In this document: positions 11,037-22,527 of the stretch, one piece after another
Numbering within the stretch: position 1 is the stretch's first letter
How the letters are laid out: each line of letters opens with the position of its first letter
DNA from: Platerodrilus igneus
Lineage: Eukaryota > Arthropoda > Insecta > Coleoptera > Lycidae
Length of the DNA: 64,000 nt
Direction: 5' to 3'
Assembly (NCBI GenBank): GCA_036346225.1
Contig: JARFIW010001104.1
Location: 8,024,001-8,088,000 of the forward strand
Made by a program: the position numbers and the translations under genes
Notes under the pieces: model-generated
Seen by the model: only the letters and a program-made list of their open reading frames with translations
Database searches by the model: none
Told to the model about the DNA's origin: nothing

Positions 11037-11250
11037 ATGCCACCTCGCTTGTACGGCTTTCCTAAAGTCCATAAACCAGATGTCCCTCTCCGTCCGATAG
11101 TTAGCACAATTGACTCGCCAACCTACCATCTGGCAAAATACCAAGCAAATTTCTTAAAACCTTATTCCGGTAACACCCTTACTAATGTTTTAAACTCCAC
11201 TTATTTCATAGAACTTGTAACGAATACAATTACCTGCTTCATTAATGTAC
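11037..11250 (+). pseudogene. Penelope-like reverse transcriptase N-terminal fragment
   Basis: The + frame begins [20 protein letters not shown], then [20 protein letters not shown] and [13 protein letters not shown], the conserved start of the Penelope RT (LYGLPKIHK, LRPIVS). It meets the minus-strand endonuclease part head to head at 11036/11037, so the copy is inverted internally or two copies abut. RT motifs beyond the first block are missing. Confidence 0.85.
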
Positions 11251-11647
11251 GCTTTTGTTCAAAATATTTATTTAAAAAAAATTTCCTTTATTAAACAGAA
11301 AATATTAAATTCCTATTGTAGCACTATATCACCAATGCGTTACTTAGAACTCCACCTATATCTAAGGACTTGAGGTAGAATTTAAGTTTTCTTTTATCTG
11401 TGTATGTGTTGATACAACAATCCAATTCTACGCGTGCTTGAATAATAAAATTGCCTCGTGGTCAAAGTTCATCATTTAACGTCCGCATGTAATCAGATAA
11501 GTAAGTGTTGAAACGTGGGCCAACAGGTTTTATAAAACATGCAGTCCCAAAGGCAGGTGAAATGGTGTCGACGTATACCATGGCATCATTTAGTAGTTTA
11601 ATCGACCTATTGTTACTGTGAAACAAACATCATCTACGCGCAATTAA
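11251..11647. other. Unassigned DNA
   Basis: No recognised signature follows the Penelope RT fragment. The first tens of bases may still be eroded element sequence. Confidence 0.4.
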
Positions 11648-11888
11648 AATGTAGATACAATATTGAAACGCAAGTTTAAAGTGGTTACAGTAGCGAAACA
11701 AGTTTTAGGTCCAATTTTGAAACGCAAATCTTATGTAGGTCCAGTATCGAAACAAGTTTTATGTTATACAGTATTGAAACGCACGTACGTACTGTATAAA
11801 GTATTGGAGCGCTAAATTTTATGTATATAATCGTTATGGAACACTGAAGCACAATTTTTGGTTATGCTGTATTGAAAGTTCAAAGTCT
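11648..11888. repeat. Degenerate ~29-bp tandem repeat, about 8 units
   Basis: A unit resembling TACAGTATTGAAACGCAAGT followed by TTTATGTAGG recurs with gradual decay toward the right (GTATCGAAACAAGTTTT, GTATTGAAACGCAC, GTATTGGAGCGC, CTGTATTGAAAG). Spacing is 26-31 bp with a few longer units. It contains no open frame. Confidence 0.7.
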
Positions 11889-13089
11889 CAAATGAACACA
11901 AAGAAATTTCTATAAGATAATTATATTTGAATTTACAAGGTTATACTAAAATGTATCCGTAACTAAGCACGTGACACGTTCATATTTGTGTCACATTATA
12001 AAATATAATTTTTTGAACAGTACACTTGAAGTACAGCTTAGTTCAAACCATAAGTATTTTTGACCTTTGATTCTATCAATTAAATTAATTAAAAATGTAG
12101 TTCTGCAATTTAAGGAAAGTCAAAATATTTAATCAATTAAATGTAAACCCAAACAGGATCCTATTTAGGTATCAAATACAAATTGTAGAATAATAACAAA
12201 AATACTATAATTCTTCTAGAGAACTATAACAAATTTACAATTATAAAATTCATACGGATAATCAGAGAATATTCCCAGACATTATTAAAAGTATATATCT
12301 CAAAAGTTTCAGTACGTATAAAATTGTACAAATGATGTATATATTTTTTTGTAAATCGATAGAAAGTGCAATAAGTTGTTTTAAAGCTTTCTTTTATTGA
12401 AGTCTGCAATGGTTTTTCTTTAGAAGCAAGCAACCATATTTATAAAATTTTTGTAGTGAAGAAAGATAAATTATTGGTATTGTGTTTAAAAAATTTTTGA
12501 GGTATAATCTTAACTAGTTAATCTGGTTGGAATTTATTTTTTGTGATAAATTGACTAGGCTCTATTGTAGCCCTAGCTCTAAAATGTTAAGAAGTGATTA
12601 AATTTTCAGATAGTACGAGATTGTCGTTCCAATTCCAGTTTGCAGAGTCACAAGTAAGAATTATATTTCTATGTTTTGCTCGTTAAAGATATTTTTTCTT
12701 TTCGAAGATTTCCGTATCGTATCTTCGGATTGTTTCTCATTATAGCTATTATTAGGATACGGTGGCGTCTATTTCTTTTATTATCTTATACCATCCTACG
12801 ACCCTGGTTCATAGCTCTGCCCTAAGTTGAAGAAGCTTTGGCTGGAAGAACTCTTTAGAGGGCCCTTCTATACTCAGAGCCATTTTCCATCCTCTTTATC
12901 CTGGGCTTAAATCTTAGACAAGAACCCCTCATAAATTATAGAGGCTCTGTCGCTTATAAGGTAGAGTAAATACACTATATATACATATATAGAAAAAATA
13001 GTGTAACAAACTAATTGAAAAATTGAGCTAGGCCCTAATGATATATTAGTCAGTTTTGACGTAAAATCCATATTTACAAACGTACCTGT
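11889..13089. other. Unassigned AT-rich DNA
   Basis: No gene or element end is recognised. Open frames at 12224-12433 and 12907-13107 (minus) are AT-driven and the second runs into LINE-1. Confidence 0.45.
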
Positions 13090-14790
13090 CATAGACACTG
13101 TCTCCATATATTACTTTTACTAGTTCATATATTCTATCTAAAGTTTTCTGACTTGCATATTTTATTAATTCTGCTGATATATCGCCTATACCCGGCGCTT
13201 TATTTAGTTTAAGATCCCTAACAGCTCTATCAAATTCCTCTCTTAATATTGAGAACCCTATTTCTACATTCTCTTCTTGGGCGTTCACTAACTCATCCAT
13301 ATCGTCTCCCTTATATAAATCTTCTAAATATCTTTTCCATCTATCTGCTACCTCAACTTTATTTATTAGAAGTTCATTATTCTCATCGTTTATATCATTA
13401 TATTTTTTCCTATCTTCCCCGAAAAACTTTTTAACTACCCTGTAAGGCTTGTTTGTCTTACCTACTCTCAAATCATCTTGTATACTCTTACAATTCTCTT
13501 ACATCCATTTATTTCTAGCATTTCTACACTCATGTACTAGCTTATTTCTAACTCTATTATATTTTTGCTTACTTTCACTATCCAATTCTCTGAAAGGTTT
13601 GTGCTTTCTTCTATTCTCTATTAAATCTAATATCTCCTTTGTTACCCACAGTTTTCTCGCTTCTACTTTTTTCTTACCTATAGCCTGTGTTGCTATATCA
13701 TGTACAGCCCTTTTATTTCTTTCCATCTATTTTCTGTGTTCCCTCCTATAGCTATCTCTTTGATCTTATTATTTAATACTTGTTTATATTCCTATTTTAC
13801 CTCACTATCATTAAACTTTCCTAGATCCCATCCTTCTCTTTTAGCCTTTCTACATTTTTTGAATTTTAGATTACACTTCATTTTAACTAAGTTATGATCG
13901 CTATCTATGTCAGTCCCTGGATAACTACGACAATTTTTAACTTGGTTTCTAAGTCTTTGTTTAAGTAAAATATAATCTATTTGGTATCTAGCCCTATCAC
14001 CTGGCGCTTTCCATGTTTTTCGAATATTGTGTTTACAGTCACCAATCTATGTTCCTGGCAAAACTCAACTAATCTTTCTGCTCTATCATTTCATATACCA
14101 TACCCAAATATTTTTCCTACCATTTTTTCTCACTACCTTCTCCCACTGACGCATTAAAATCGCCCATACCTATTAAATTCTGATCTCCCTTTACTTTTCA
14201 CACTATACTATTTATATCCTCGTATACTTTTATACTTTATCATCCTCGTTCTGAGTTGTTGGCATGTAAACCTGTACTAAAACAGTGTCTGTGGGATTCG
14301 TAATCAGTCTAACCACAATTATTCTATCACTAAATTGTAAGTACTCTCTAACTTTACGTCCTAATGTTTTACCTAACTCTATTCCTACCCTTGCCTGTCC
14401 ATTAGTTTAAGAAGTTGTAATCATTCTATAATTATCTTTCCAAAAGTCATTACTATCTGACCATCTCACCTCACTAATATCTAAAGTGTCCAGCTTTCCT
14501 TTTCTCATTTCGACTGATAAATTCGTCAACTTATCTACTCTACGTAATGACCTTACATTCCAAGTCTCTATCACGAAATCGAACTGTTGTTTTAAATTTT
14601 TACGATGACGAGCCCCAAGTACCCCCTACCGGAGATCCGAATGAGGGGGTATTTTACTTCCGGACAAGAATTTTATTTGTGAGCTCTCCATCATACATAG
14701 TTCGTGTTTTAGGCCACGCATACCTGGAAATTATTGTGGTAGGTTCCCATATCTTTCCACAACGCAGATTTTTTAGTCTGTGAATAAGTG
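13090..14790 (-). pseudogene. LINE-1 (RTE-like) endonuclease and RT start
   Basis: Sense is minus. It covers a 5' segment (14790-14560), an AP-endonuclease-like domain in broken frames (14540-13870), and an ORF2 linker to RT start at 13471-13095. That frame reads VVKKFFGEDRKKYNDINDE, ELLINKVEVADRWKRYLEDL, ILREEFDRAVRDLKLNKAPG. It is collinear with the better copy at 60.0-62.5 kb but stops before the catalytic RT motifs. It may be the 5' half of the copy whose 3' part lies at 8.7-10.2 kb, with intervening Penelope sequence and a missing RT core. Confidence 0.8.
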
Positions 14791-15651
14791 GTAAATAAAT
14801 ATGCACAGGTGTGGTTTAACACTGTTTGTTACTGACCTAACAAAGTGAGAAGTCCCTTCTGCCGCTAGTATTGTCAAATGACTGGAAGAACTAGCGCCAC
14901 CGGATATAACCAGTAACACTATATTGCAATAACAATAAAGACCAATCTACAATCCTTCTTACCAAAACCTTTAAAATGTGGTTATGTAAAATCTCTTGAT
15001 TTTTATCCAGGGTTAATAAAATATTAAATTTGATAATACTACATTTTATTTCTAGATTTTTCCATTGTATGCTAACTAAACACGTAAATAAAAACGTACA
15101 TAATAAACATAGATAAAGCTTCTCTGTCGTCGATTACTAGTTTTTAAACAGCTTAAAGTAGCCTTCTGTGATGAAAACATAACAAAATATATGTCAACAA
15201 ACTAATGGACGCAGTTAATTAAAATTGCCTCATTGTCATACTGCAAAAATTAGTTACAAGGAAAATTTGCAAATTTATGTTTAATAGATACAAAAATTCT
15301 ATAAACATCACGTTTGTGTAATTGACGGTGTCATTGTAAATTATTATTCTGTCTTTGTACAACAAATTCTCTATATATAGCTGTGTTAGAATGTAATACT
15401 TTCATAAATGCAAAAGAAGGAATCCCGTGGCCTTAAATTGTTCAGGGTAATTACCTTTTTGAAGGTTCAGGTACTTTTCCGTTATTAGAATTTTAGAATA
15501 TAATTATTTCCTTATTTATATAATATATTTGCTAGTTAAAACTGCACTATCTTGATACGGGTTTGTAATTGAATATGAAAATCGTTTCAATTTCCTATAC
15601 CCATAACGTCCTAAACGGATATTTAGAAACACTGAAAACGTATCATTCATG
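14791..15651. other. Unassigned AT-rich DNA
   Basis: Nothing is recognised between the LINE-1 5' break and the foldback element's target duplication. Confidence 0.5.
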
Positions 15652-17691
15652 GAGAGATTCTGGTATATTAAGCTCTCTGAGCCAAATTATCAGAACACAT
15701 CAAAATATATATAGGAATTATTTGCTTTTTATTTGCTGATAAAACCAATTTTTTTGCTATATCTGTAAAAAAGTTACAAGTGACTAGATAGCTTAATATT
15801 AACCTATCTAGCCAACTAAAAAATACCTACACATAATAAAATAAAAAAATTAACAATATATAAATTATTTGCTATTTTTTTGCGACCATTTGCAAAAGAA
15901 AAAATCAAATTTTCAAATAATAAAATAAATATCAATATCTACAAGAGTAAAGTACATTAAAGAAATTAAGTGCTGGCATGACTAGAAAATACCTACGTTT
16001 TACGAATTATTTACTCTTAAAATATGCAACTCCCGAATTTTTTGCTCGCGAAATTAATATAAAAAACGACAAAATATCATATACACACTTCGAATTTACA
16101 AAAATAAGGACATTAAAGAAATTAATTGTTGGCATAACTATATCATTCATATGTTTTATGAATTACTTGCGCTTTAGATATGCAACTCCCGAATTTTTCG
16201 CTCGCGAAATTAAATGTTCAAACGATAATAATGGCCTTTTGTAATTTTTTATATTAATTTCGTGAGCAAAAATTCAGGATTTACATAATTTAAGAGCAAA
16301 TAAATCAAGCTACATGATTATGAAATTATGATAGAAGCAATTAATTTTTTAAAAGCACTTTACTCTTGTAGTCTCTGGCGAACTAGTATTATTATTATCG
16401 TTTGAACATCTAATTTGGCGAGCAAAAAATTCGAGAGCTGCATATCTAAAAAGCAAATCATTCGCAAACAATGTAAACGCTATAGTTCTATCAGCAATTA
16501 ATTTCCTTAAGGTACTTTACCCTTGTAGATGTCGATATTTATTTCATTATTCGAGATAATTAATTTTTTTCGTTTGCAAATGATAGCAAGAAAATAGCAA
16601 ATTATGTATGAATTGTTAATTTTTTTTTATTTTGTGTAGGTATTTTTTTAATTGGTTAAATAGTTTAATATTAAGCTATCCAGCCAATCACAAAAAATAC
16701 CTACACAAAATAAAATAAAAAATTAACAATTCATACATAATTTGCTATTTTTTTGCTACCATTTGCAAAAGAAAAAAAATCAATTTTCTCGAATTATGGA
16801 ATAAATATCATGTTCTACACCATCTAAGAGTAAAATATATTAAAGGAAATAATTGTTAACATGACTAGAATTTCTACGTTCTATATATTATTTGCCCTTA
16901 AAATACACAACTCCTGAATATTTTGCTCGCGAAATTAATATAATAAACGACAAAAGGCCATCCAGCCACTTCGAATCTACAATAATAAAATACATTAAAG
17001 AAATTAATTGCTGCTGGCACAACTATAGCGTTTACTTGTTTATGAGTTATTTGCTTTTTAGATATGCAGGTCTCGAATTTTTTGCTAGCCTAATTAGATG
17101 TGCAAACGGTAATAATAATATAAGTTGTCCTGAGACTACAAAAGTAAAGTGCTTTAAAAAATTAATTGCTTCTATCATAATTTCATAATCATGTAGCTTG
17201 ATTTATTTGCTCTTAAATTATGTAAATCCTGAATTTTTTGCTCACGAAATTAATATAAAAAATGACAAAAGGCCATTATTATCGTTTGAACATTTAATTT
17301 CGCGAGCAAAAAATTCGGGAGTCTAAAGCGCAAATAATTCATAAAACATATGAATGATATAGTCATGCCAACAAATAATTTTTTTAATGTACTTTACTCT
17401 TGTAGATATTGATATTAATTTTATTATTTGAAAATTTAATTTTTTCTTTTGCAAATGGTAGCAAAAAATCGCAAATAATTTAATATTGTTAATTTTTTTA
17501 TTTTATTTTGTGTAGGTAGTTTTTTTAGTTGGCTAGATAGGTTAATCTTAAGCTATCTAGGCACTTGTAACTTTTTTACAGATATAGCAAAAAATTGGTT
17601 TTATCAGCAAAAAAAAAGCAAATAATTCCTATATATATTTTGATGTGTTCTGATAATTTGGCTCAGAGAGCTTAGTAGACCTGAGAGATTC
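15652..17691. mobile_element. 2-kb foldback element with 9-bp target duplication
   Basis: GAGAGATTC at 15652-15660 is repeated at 17683-17691. The 2022-bp insert begins with ...TAAGCTCTCTGAGCC, then AAATTATCAGAACACATC, and ends with the exact inverse. Arms of over 300 bp stay inverted-complementary (15661-15990 against 17350-17682). The interior holds further nested inversions of units such as CTCGCGAAATTAATAT (16040, 16200, 16925, 17245 direct; 16255, 17295 inverted) and a near-palindrome centred near 16680. A 9-bp duplication fits Foldback or Mutator-like elements. No transposase is present; the open frames at 15978 and 16892 are translations of the repeats. Confidence 0.85.
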
Positions 17692-17828
17692 GTATAGAAA
17701 GGCATCTAAAAAGTTCTCGAACCGACACTGCCAAACCATAATTCTATTTGAAAATGCCATTCTTCATATAAAAGCATGCTTCCATCTATCGATTTCTCCA
17801 AGTTTAATTTTGACGTCTTACAAATTTA

Positions 17829-18500
17829 TTAGAATAGAAAATTTCTGTCCTGATCGGCGTGCAACTCCATAGGAACCTCAAAACGACACGACAGTATCGT
17901 TACTAGCACGTCTGTGACAGTTGTAGCTTCTTGGTTTGCTATGGCATGTGCTTCAGTCCACCTCATAAAATAGTCCATGGCTGTAAAGATATACATATTC
18001 CCGGAGTCGGATTCAGGGAGTGGACCGGTGATATCGATTGCCACTCTCTCAAAAGAGCTTCCTTTGTTGAATTGCCTCAATGGAGCTTTACGGTTTTGAA
18101 TTTGGCACTTGCGGTACCACTTTTTAACATCGTCCTTGCAGCCTATTCAATAAAATCTTTTCGAACTTTCTCCAGAGTCTTCTTAACGCCGAAATGACCT
18201 CCCGAGGTCTCATTATGCAAATGTCATAAAACCTCCAACACTCGCTTTTAGGAACTTCCACCTGAAGCGTACTGAAGGATCCATCCCATTCTCTAAGGAT
18301 CGCATCAAGATTCCACTCTCTACTTGTAGGGAATCCCATTGAACCTAGTACGATTTCAGGTGCCACTCAACGGGCTAATGTCCTGCCAGGATGGACATTC
18401 TCCTCTGTCTTTACCACTTAGAATGATACCTAGGTATTTATCATTCTACTGTTCCGTTCGCATCTGTAGAGGCAGTCAATGGGCATTGATCACTGTGGAC
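17829..18500 (-). pseudogene. Gypsy integrase, truncated
   Basis: On the minus strand a zinc-binding domain remnant (GHFGVKKTLEKVRK, then CKDDVKKW and CQIQN, broken frames, 18220-18090) precedes the core: FERVAIDITGPLPESDSG with the first catalytic Asp, YIFTAMDYFMRWTEAHAI, and LHADQDRNF with the second Asp region near 17850. The DDE Glu and the C-terminal domain are absent. Upstream the frame 18366-18124 carries the poorly conserved pre-integrase segment. Confidence 0.75.
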
Positions 18501-18516
18501 CAACCAAGTAGATCAC

Positions 18517-19075
18517 AGTTTGTTTATAACCGTGCATATTCATTTCCAATGCTCCACCCAGAGGTACTACATTGGCCAGGAGGCGAGTTTTTTGTTGCTT
18601 GGAAATTTAGAATGTTGCCGAAGCCTTGCCGTTGCAGGCAAGGTAGAGATCTTTAACGTGCATGACAACACTCACACACTGGACCTCCATTTTACCTCTC
18701 ATCCGAACGAGGTCGCACTTATGTGAAAAATGCTTACGTAACATCTTTCAAGAGATCCGTGTCGAAAATTGAACCCGTGACCTTGAGGCGAGCTGTCATA
18801 AGTATGAAACTACCATATATTTGATTTTTCAACGCTCTTTCCTAAGGAACTACATTGGTCAAAAAGCAAATTTTTTTTTACCTAACAATTTTGAATTTTG
18901 CCGAAACCTTGCTGTTCCAAGCAAGGCAGAGATCTTTAACGTGCGTGAGAACACTCACACACGGGACCACCATTTAAAAGGTAGTAATTTTTGTGAAAAT
19001 TGTTCACCTGCCATTTTTCAAGCAGTCGGCCGTGTCGGGATTCAAATGCAGGACCGTGGAGTTTGTTTATAACCG
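18517..19075 (-). mobile_element. SINE pair (S6+S7) inside one 16-bp target duplication
   Basis: AGTTTGTTTATAACCG at 18517-18532 is repeated at 19060-19075. Between them lie two antisense SINEs of the family at 46.4 kb. The left one runs 18533 to ~18815 and includes a degenerate tRNA head. The right one runs ~18820-19059 and its head is cut at the B-box region (GGGATTCAAATGC). Both show CAAGG, CTTTAACGTGC and ACTCACACAC blocks in the same order. One duplication around two units suggests insertion as a dimer or a later duplication. Confidence 0.8.
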
Positions 19076-19189
19076 CGAGAAATAACTACAATCTTCTGGA
19101 CAAGATCGTCTCAAAAGCGCATCCGCATTACGATGACTTATACCAGCATGGTGTTCCGTGCCGAAGTCATATTCCTTCAGCTTTTCTAT

Positions 19190-20240
19190 CTATCTGGTGA
19201 CTTGTTCTACAGAGGTTCTAAACTGTAATAGCCTTTTCAAGACAGGGTAGTCGGTTTTCGGGTGAAACTTTCTCCCGTAGAGATACCTATAAAAGTGTTC
19301 TGCGGATTTCACAACAGCCAACAGTTGCCGTTTTGTAACGCAGTAATTACGTTTCGATTTCGAGAGCACCTTGCTAAAGTAACCAATCACTCTCTCGTGT
19401 CCGTCCTGCATCTAGGATAGTACATTTCCAATGGCGACAAGATGAATTTGCCTTCCAATGAAGGATAACTTAAGATCGGAACTGTTATCAAAAAATGCTT
19501 TAGTTGCTGGAACGCATTATGGCAATCTTCATCCCAAACGTAATCACGCCCATCTTCAGTCAACTTGGTCAATGGTATGGCTATTATCGCAAACCCGGAC
19601 ACGAATGTACTATATTAAGTGTACAACCTTAGAACGCTGCGTAGCCGAGTCTTGTCTTTTGGCATCGACCCCCTTGTACGGCCTTAATCTTTTCGAGATT
19701 TGGCCTGACTCCGTTGCATAAAACAATGTGCCCTAGGTATTTCACCTATTCGTCTAGCAGGTGATACTTCTTTGGGCTTACCGTCCGATTGGCTTCTCTA
19801 AATCTTCGAAACATTTCTTCCAAATTTACAAACTGTTCCCCAAACAACTTCCCAATTATGATCAGGTCATCCAAATACACCAGACACATTTTCCAAGATA
19901 GCCCACGCAAAATGTATCCATTAAATGCTCGAAGGTTACAGGAGCATTGCCATAGGCCAGTAGCAGTCTTTCCCAATCTTTGGGTTCCATATCCATTTGC
20001 CAGTAACCACTCTTCAAATTCAAGGTTGAGAACCATCGCGACCCTGAAAGTATATTTAGGTGTCGCCAATCCTTGAAAGTAGGTAGAACTATCCTTTTTG
20101 GTCACGTCATACAGTCGTATGTAGTTCATACAAAATCTTGTCAATCTGTCCTTCTATATAAGTAAAACCGGGTATGTCCAAGGGCTACCAGAGAGCTTCT
20201 GTCCCTCCATATCTCCAATCATTTTCTCGCTTCCTCAAGT
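19190..20240 (-). pseudogene. Gypsy reverse transcriptase and RNase H, broken
   Basis: On the minus strand, FCMNYIRLYDVTKKDSSTYF (20140-20080) is an RT block with the usual Asp changed to Asn. CLVYLDDLIIIGK near 19870 is the active site with YLDD kept. IPLTKLTEDGRDYVWDEDC (19580-19530) is the connection. HERVIGYFSKVLSKSKRNY and GRKFHPKTDYPVLKRLLQF (19400-19240) are RNase H. Stops and shifts separate the blocks. Confidence 0.8.
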
Positions 20241-20780
20241 TTGACCAATGGGAGCCTTCTCGGTTGTTATCTTATTAATCCGTGTAATTCCTGTATCGAT
20301 TCTATGCTTAACTACTGCGGTCTGACCGCCGTCAACCGTGAATATGTCCGAGTACCGACGGATCAAGTTCTTAAGTTCTTCCGGTTGTTGTTCTAGATGT
20401 TGGCATGTTTTTGTCAACTAGTCCAGTAACTTTGCGAAATACTCGTTGGTGGGTGGTTCCTTCTCAACGCCATCACACCTCGCCACGTGAACAACCGAAG
20501 AATACCACCCAACTATTGTATCCTTTTTCAGAGCGATATCGTAGGCATTGGCGTTTAGGATCTTAACAGGAACACCATCCATCACTTTGGTTAAAGCGTT
20601 CCCCACAAACACGCCTTTTCCGAGGATTCGTCACTAATCGGTTCAATAGAGTGCATTAAGCCTTCCTGGAGAGCACTATCCAAGCGTGCCATCCCCACAC
20701 TTTCTGTTCTCCCAGGTAGGAAAACGTTGTCCGTCAAACAAACTCGCACAGATAAGTCGTCTGCTTCGCAAAACGGCACT
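20235..20780 (-). pseudogene. Gypsy protease-RT linker
   Basis: Three consecutive minus frames (20779-20591, 20612-20418, 20417-20235) match copy A 5150-5640: LPGRTESVGMARLDSALQE, NAYDIALKKDTIVGWYSSVV, and LIRRYSDIFTVDGGQTAVVK. The last is the usual entry to RT. The neighbouring catalytic protease motif is not present. Confidence 0.75.
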
Positions 20781-20795
20781 TCCTCGTCTGCATGA

Positions 20796-22146
20796 TTAGA
20801 TCGTGCGATGCGGATATTTGTCTCCGGAGCAGAATACGTACAAGTCGGCTTTCGCCCATTTCCTGTCGATCCTTTTAGTTTTCAGGTTTCTCTGCTTCCT
20901 TCTTGGACTGTTTACATTAGAGACTGTATATAACCAAAACGCATCGTAATTCCAGCATCTGCGTCTCTCCCTCTTTGGTTGATGTTTACGAAGTGTCTGT
21001 CGAATCACGTCCTCTATGCTTTCTTGGCCCTGCTCCTCTACGAAGCATCTTACCTTGCCACTACCACGATGTGAAGCTTGCTTTGTCGCTTCAAATTCCA
21101 AATCACGCGCCAGAGCATCATATATTGTCCTTGGTGGAGCCAGTCGTATTGTTTGATGGATTTCTCGGTCGCGTATCCCGTCAATAAAGGTCTGTACTGT
21201 CAGTTGTTTTGGGAAGCTATCCAGTGCTGTTGCGTAAGCTAGTCTCACCAAAAAGTAATATCCGCCTAAAACTCTTGTAAATTTTTGTTAGCCCTTTGGT
21301 AACTGTTCTTCACTTGAGTCGTTGCAGATTAGAGTCACCATGCTTCATTTCCAGACCCCGTTGCTTCCTTGGTCATGGTCTGGTATGGTTTTCAAAATGT
21401 TCAAGGAATCATTTAGTAGCGCCACAATCAACGCGGTTGCCCTTACACCATCGTTCCAGCCGTTAACTCTCGCAGCAGCCTCGATTGCTTAAAATATGTC
21501 TGCCAAGGTGACTTTCCATCAAAGGTGGGTGGTTTTGCTATAAACCTTGACGTCAGTTCGTATTCACCAATATACTTAAATTTTGGGGCCTGCTGTTGAA
21601 ACACCGACACTGAGGGCTCTTCGACTTGTACTGTTACGGATCAATCCGTTTTTCCATTCTCAAAACCTCTTCTTCCATTTTACGCGAGTTGTCTAACAAT
21701 TTCTCTGAAAACTACGCTTCGAGTTTCTGTAAACCGCCGGAAAGTTTGGCTTCCAGGTTTTTCACGGAATTTGCAGTTTCTTTTAAAAACTCCTCTTATA
21801 ATTATACAACTGCTTTGTGGTTGTTGAACCTTCCTGAATAAACTCTTTTTTCAATTGACTGAAATTTTCTTGTAGATTTACGGCGGTCTCGTTCAGTTTC
21901 TCTGCCAGGGTTTACGGCGGTTTGTTCTTGTTTCTCCGCATTTTCTTCCAACTTCGCTGCCAGGCTCGCAGCATTCCACTCCTGTTTTTCAGCACTTTCC
22001 TGTGAATTCGTGGCGGTCTGGTTCAGTTTTTCGGTAAAAGTTTTTTGTAGTTTTACGGAATCTCCTGCCAGTATCTCGCAGCGCTTGACTAAAACTCCTT
22101 TAAGGAACAAGAAAATTCCACTGTCTTTAATGCCACTACTTGACAT
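20796..22146 (-). pseudogene. Gypsy gag
   Basis: The start is ATGTCAAGT (22146), 3 bp after the LTR end. Residues 1-114 (to 21802) are Glu/Lys/Asn-rich with heptad-like spacing, a likely coiled coil (EKLNQTATNSQESAEKQEWN). A broken middle part follows (21800-21255). Then 21251-20796 has TVQTFIDGIRDREIHQTIR and LEFEATKQASHRGSGKVRCF, with a degraded zinc knuckle where CWN remains but later Cys and His are lost. Frames are interrupted. Confidence 0.75.
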
Positions 22147-22149
22147 CAG

Positions 22150-22527
22150 TGTAGCGAAAACTCTATTTGCATTAACAACAGATTACATTAACAACTGATT
22201 ATTAAAGCCTTTTCAACAACTCGTATTTGCTAATAGCTCTCCTAACAATTTTTTTCAGCTAATCGCTAATAGTACAATTACTAGCTATTAAATTACTTAA
22301 TTAACTTAATATTGAAGAACTACAATTAACTATTCAAGCACTAATTATTAATTTGTGTACAATACACTATAATTAATTTATATCGAATAACGCGATTTAC
22401 ATTAGTAGTAATTTATATCGCATCTTTCAAAGTTTTAAACCAAAACATATTGTTGTAATTTAAATATTGACCTACCGCGTGAGGGTATCCAATTAACAAT
22501 AAATAATAAATAACAGGACCTCTAACA
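22150..22527 (-). repeat. 5' LTR of Gypsy copy B
   Basis: On the minus strand it reads TGTTAGAGG ... GCTACA, giving TG...CA ends and about 378 bp. Blocks shared with the copy A 3' LTR include AATATGTT, GATATAAATTACT, AAATTAATAATTAGTGCTTG and the terminus. CGTGAGGGTA and its inverse flank the outer boundary (22479 and 22532), so the true left end could lie slightly further out. Confidence 0.65.

Larger units (their letters stand above)
17700..22527 (-). mobile_element. Ty3/Gypsy LTR retrotransposon, copy B, 3' truncated
   Basis: Sense is minus: LTR 22527-22150, gag 22146-20796, linker 20780-20235, RT and RNase H 20240-19190, integrase 18480-17829. The 3' end is lost after the second integrase motif, near the foldback element. 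The protease part seems deleted between 20796 and 20779. It belongs to the same family as copy A. A pair of SINEs sits in the integrase region. Confidence 0.85.

Noticed and set aside
11648..11888. CRISPR-like array with ~29-bp units
   Set aside because: Units are contiguous and degenerate without unique spacers; the context is a eukaryotic transposon region.
13249..13897. Three overlapping + frames rich in Leu/Phe/Ser
   Set aside because: Antisense shadows of LINE-1 ORF2; the same pattern appears opposite the copy at 61 kb.
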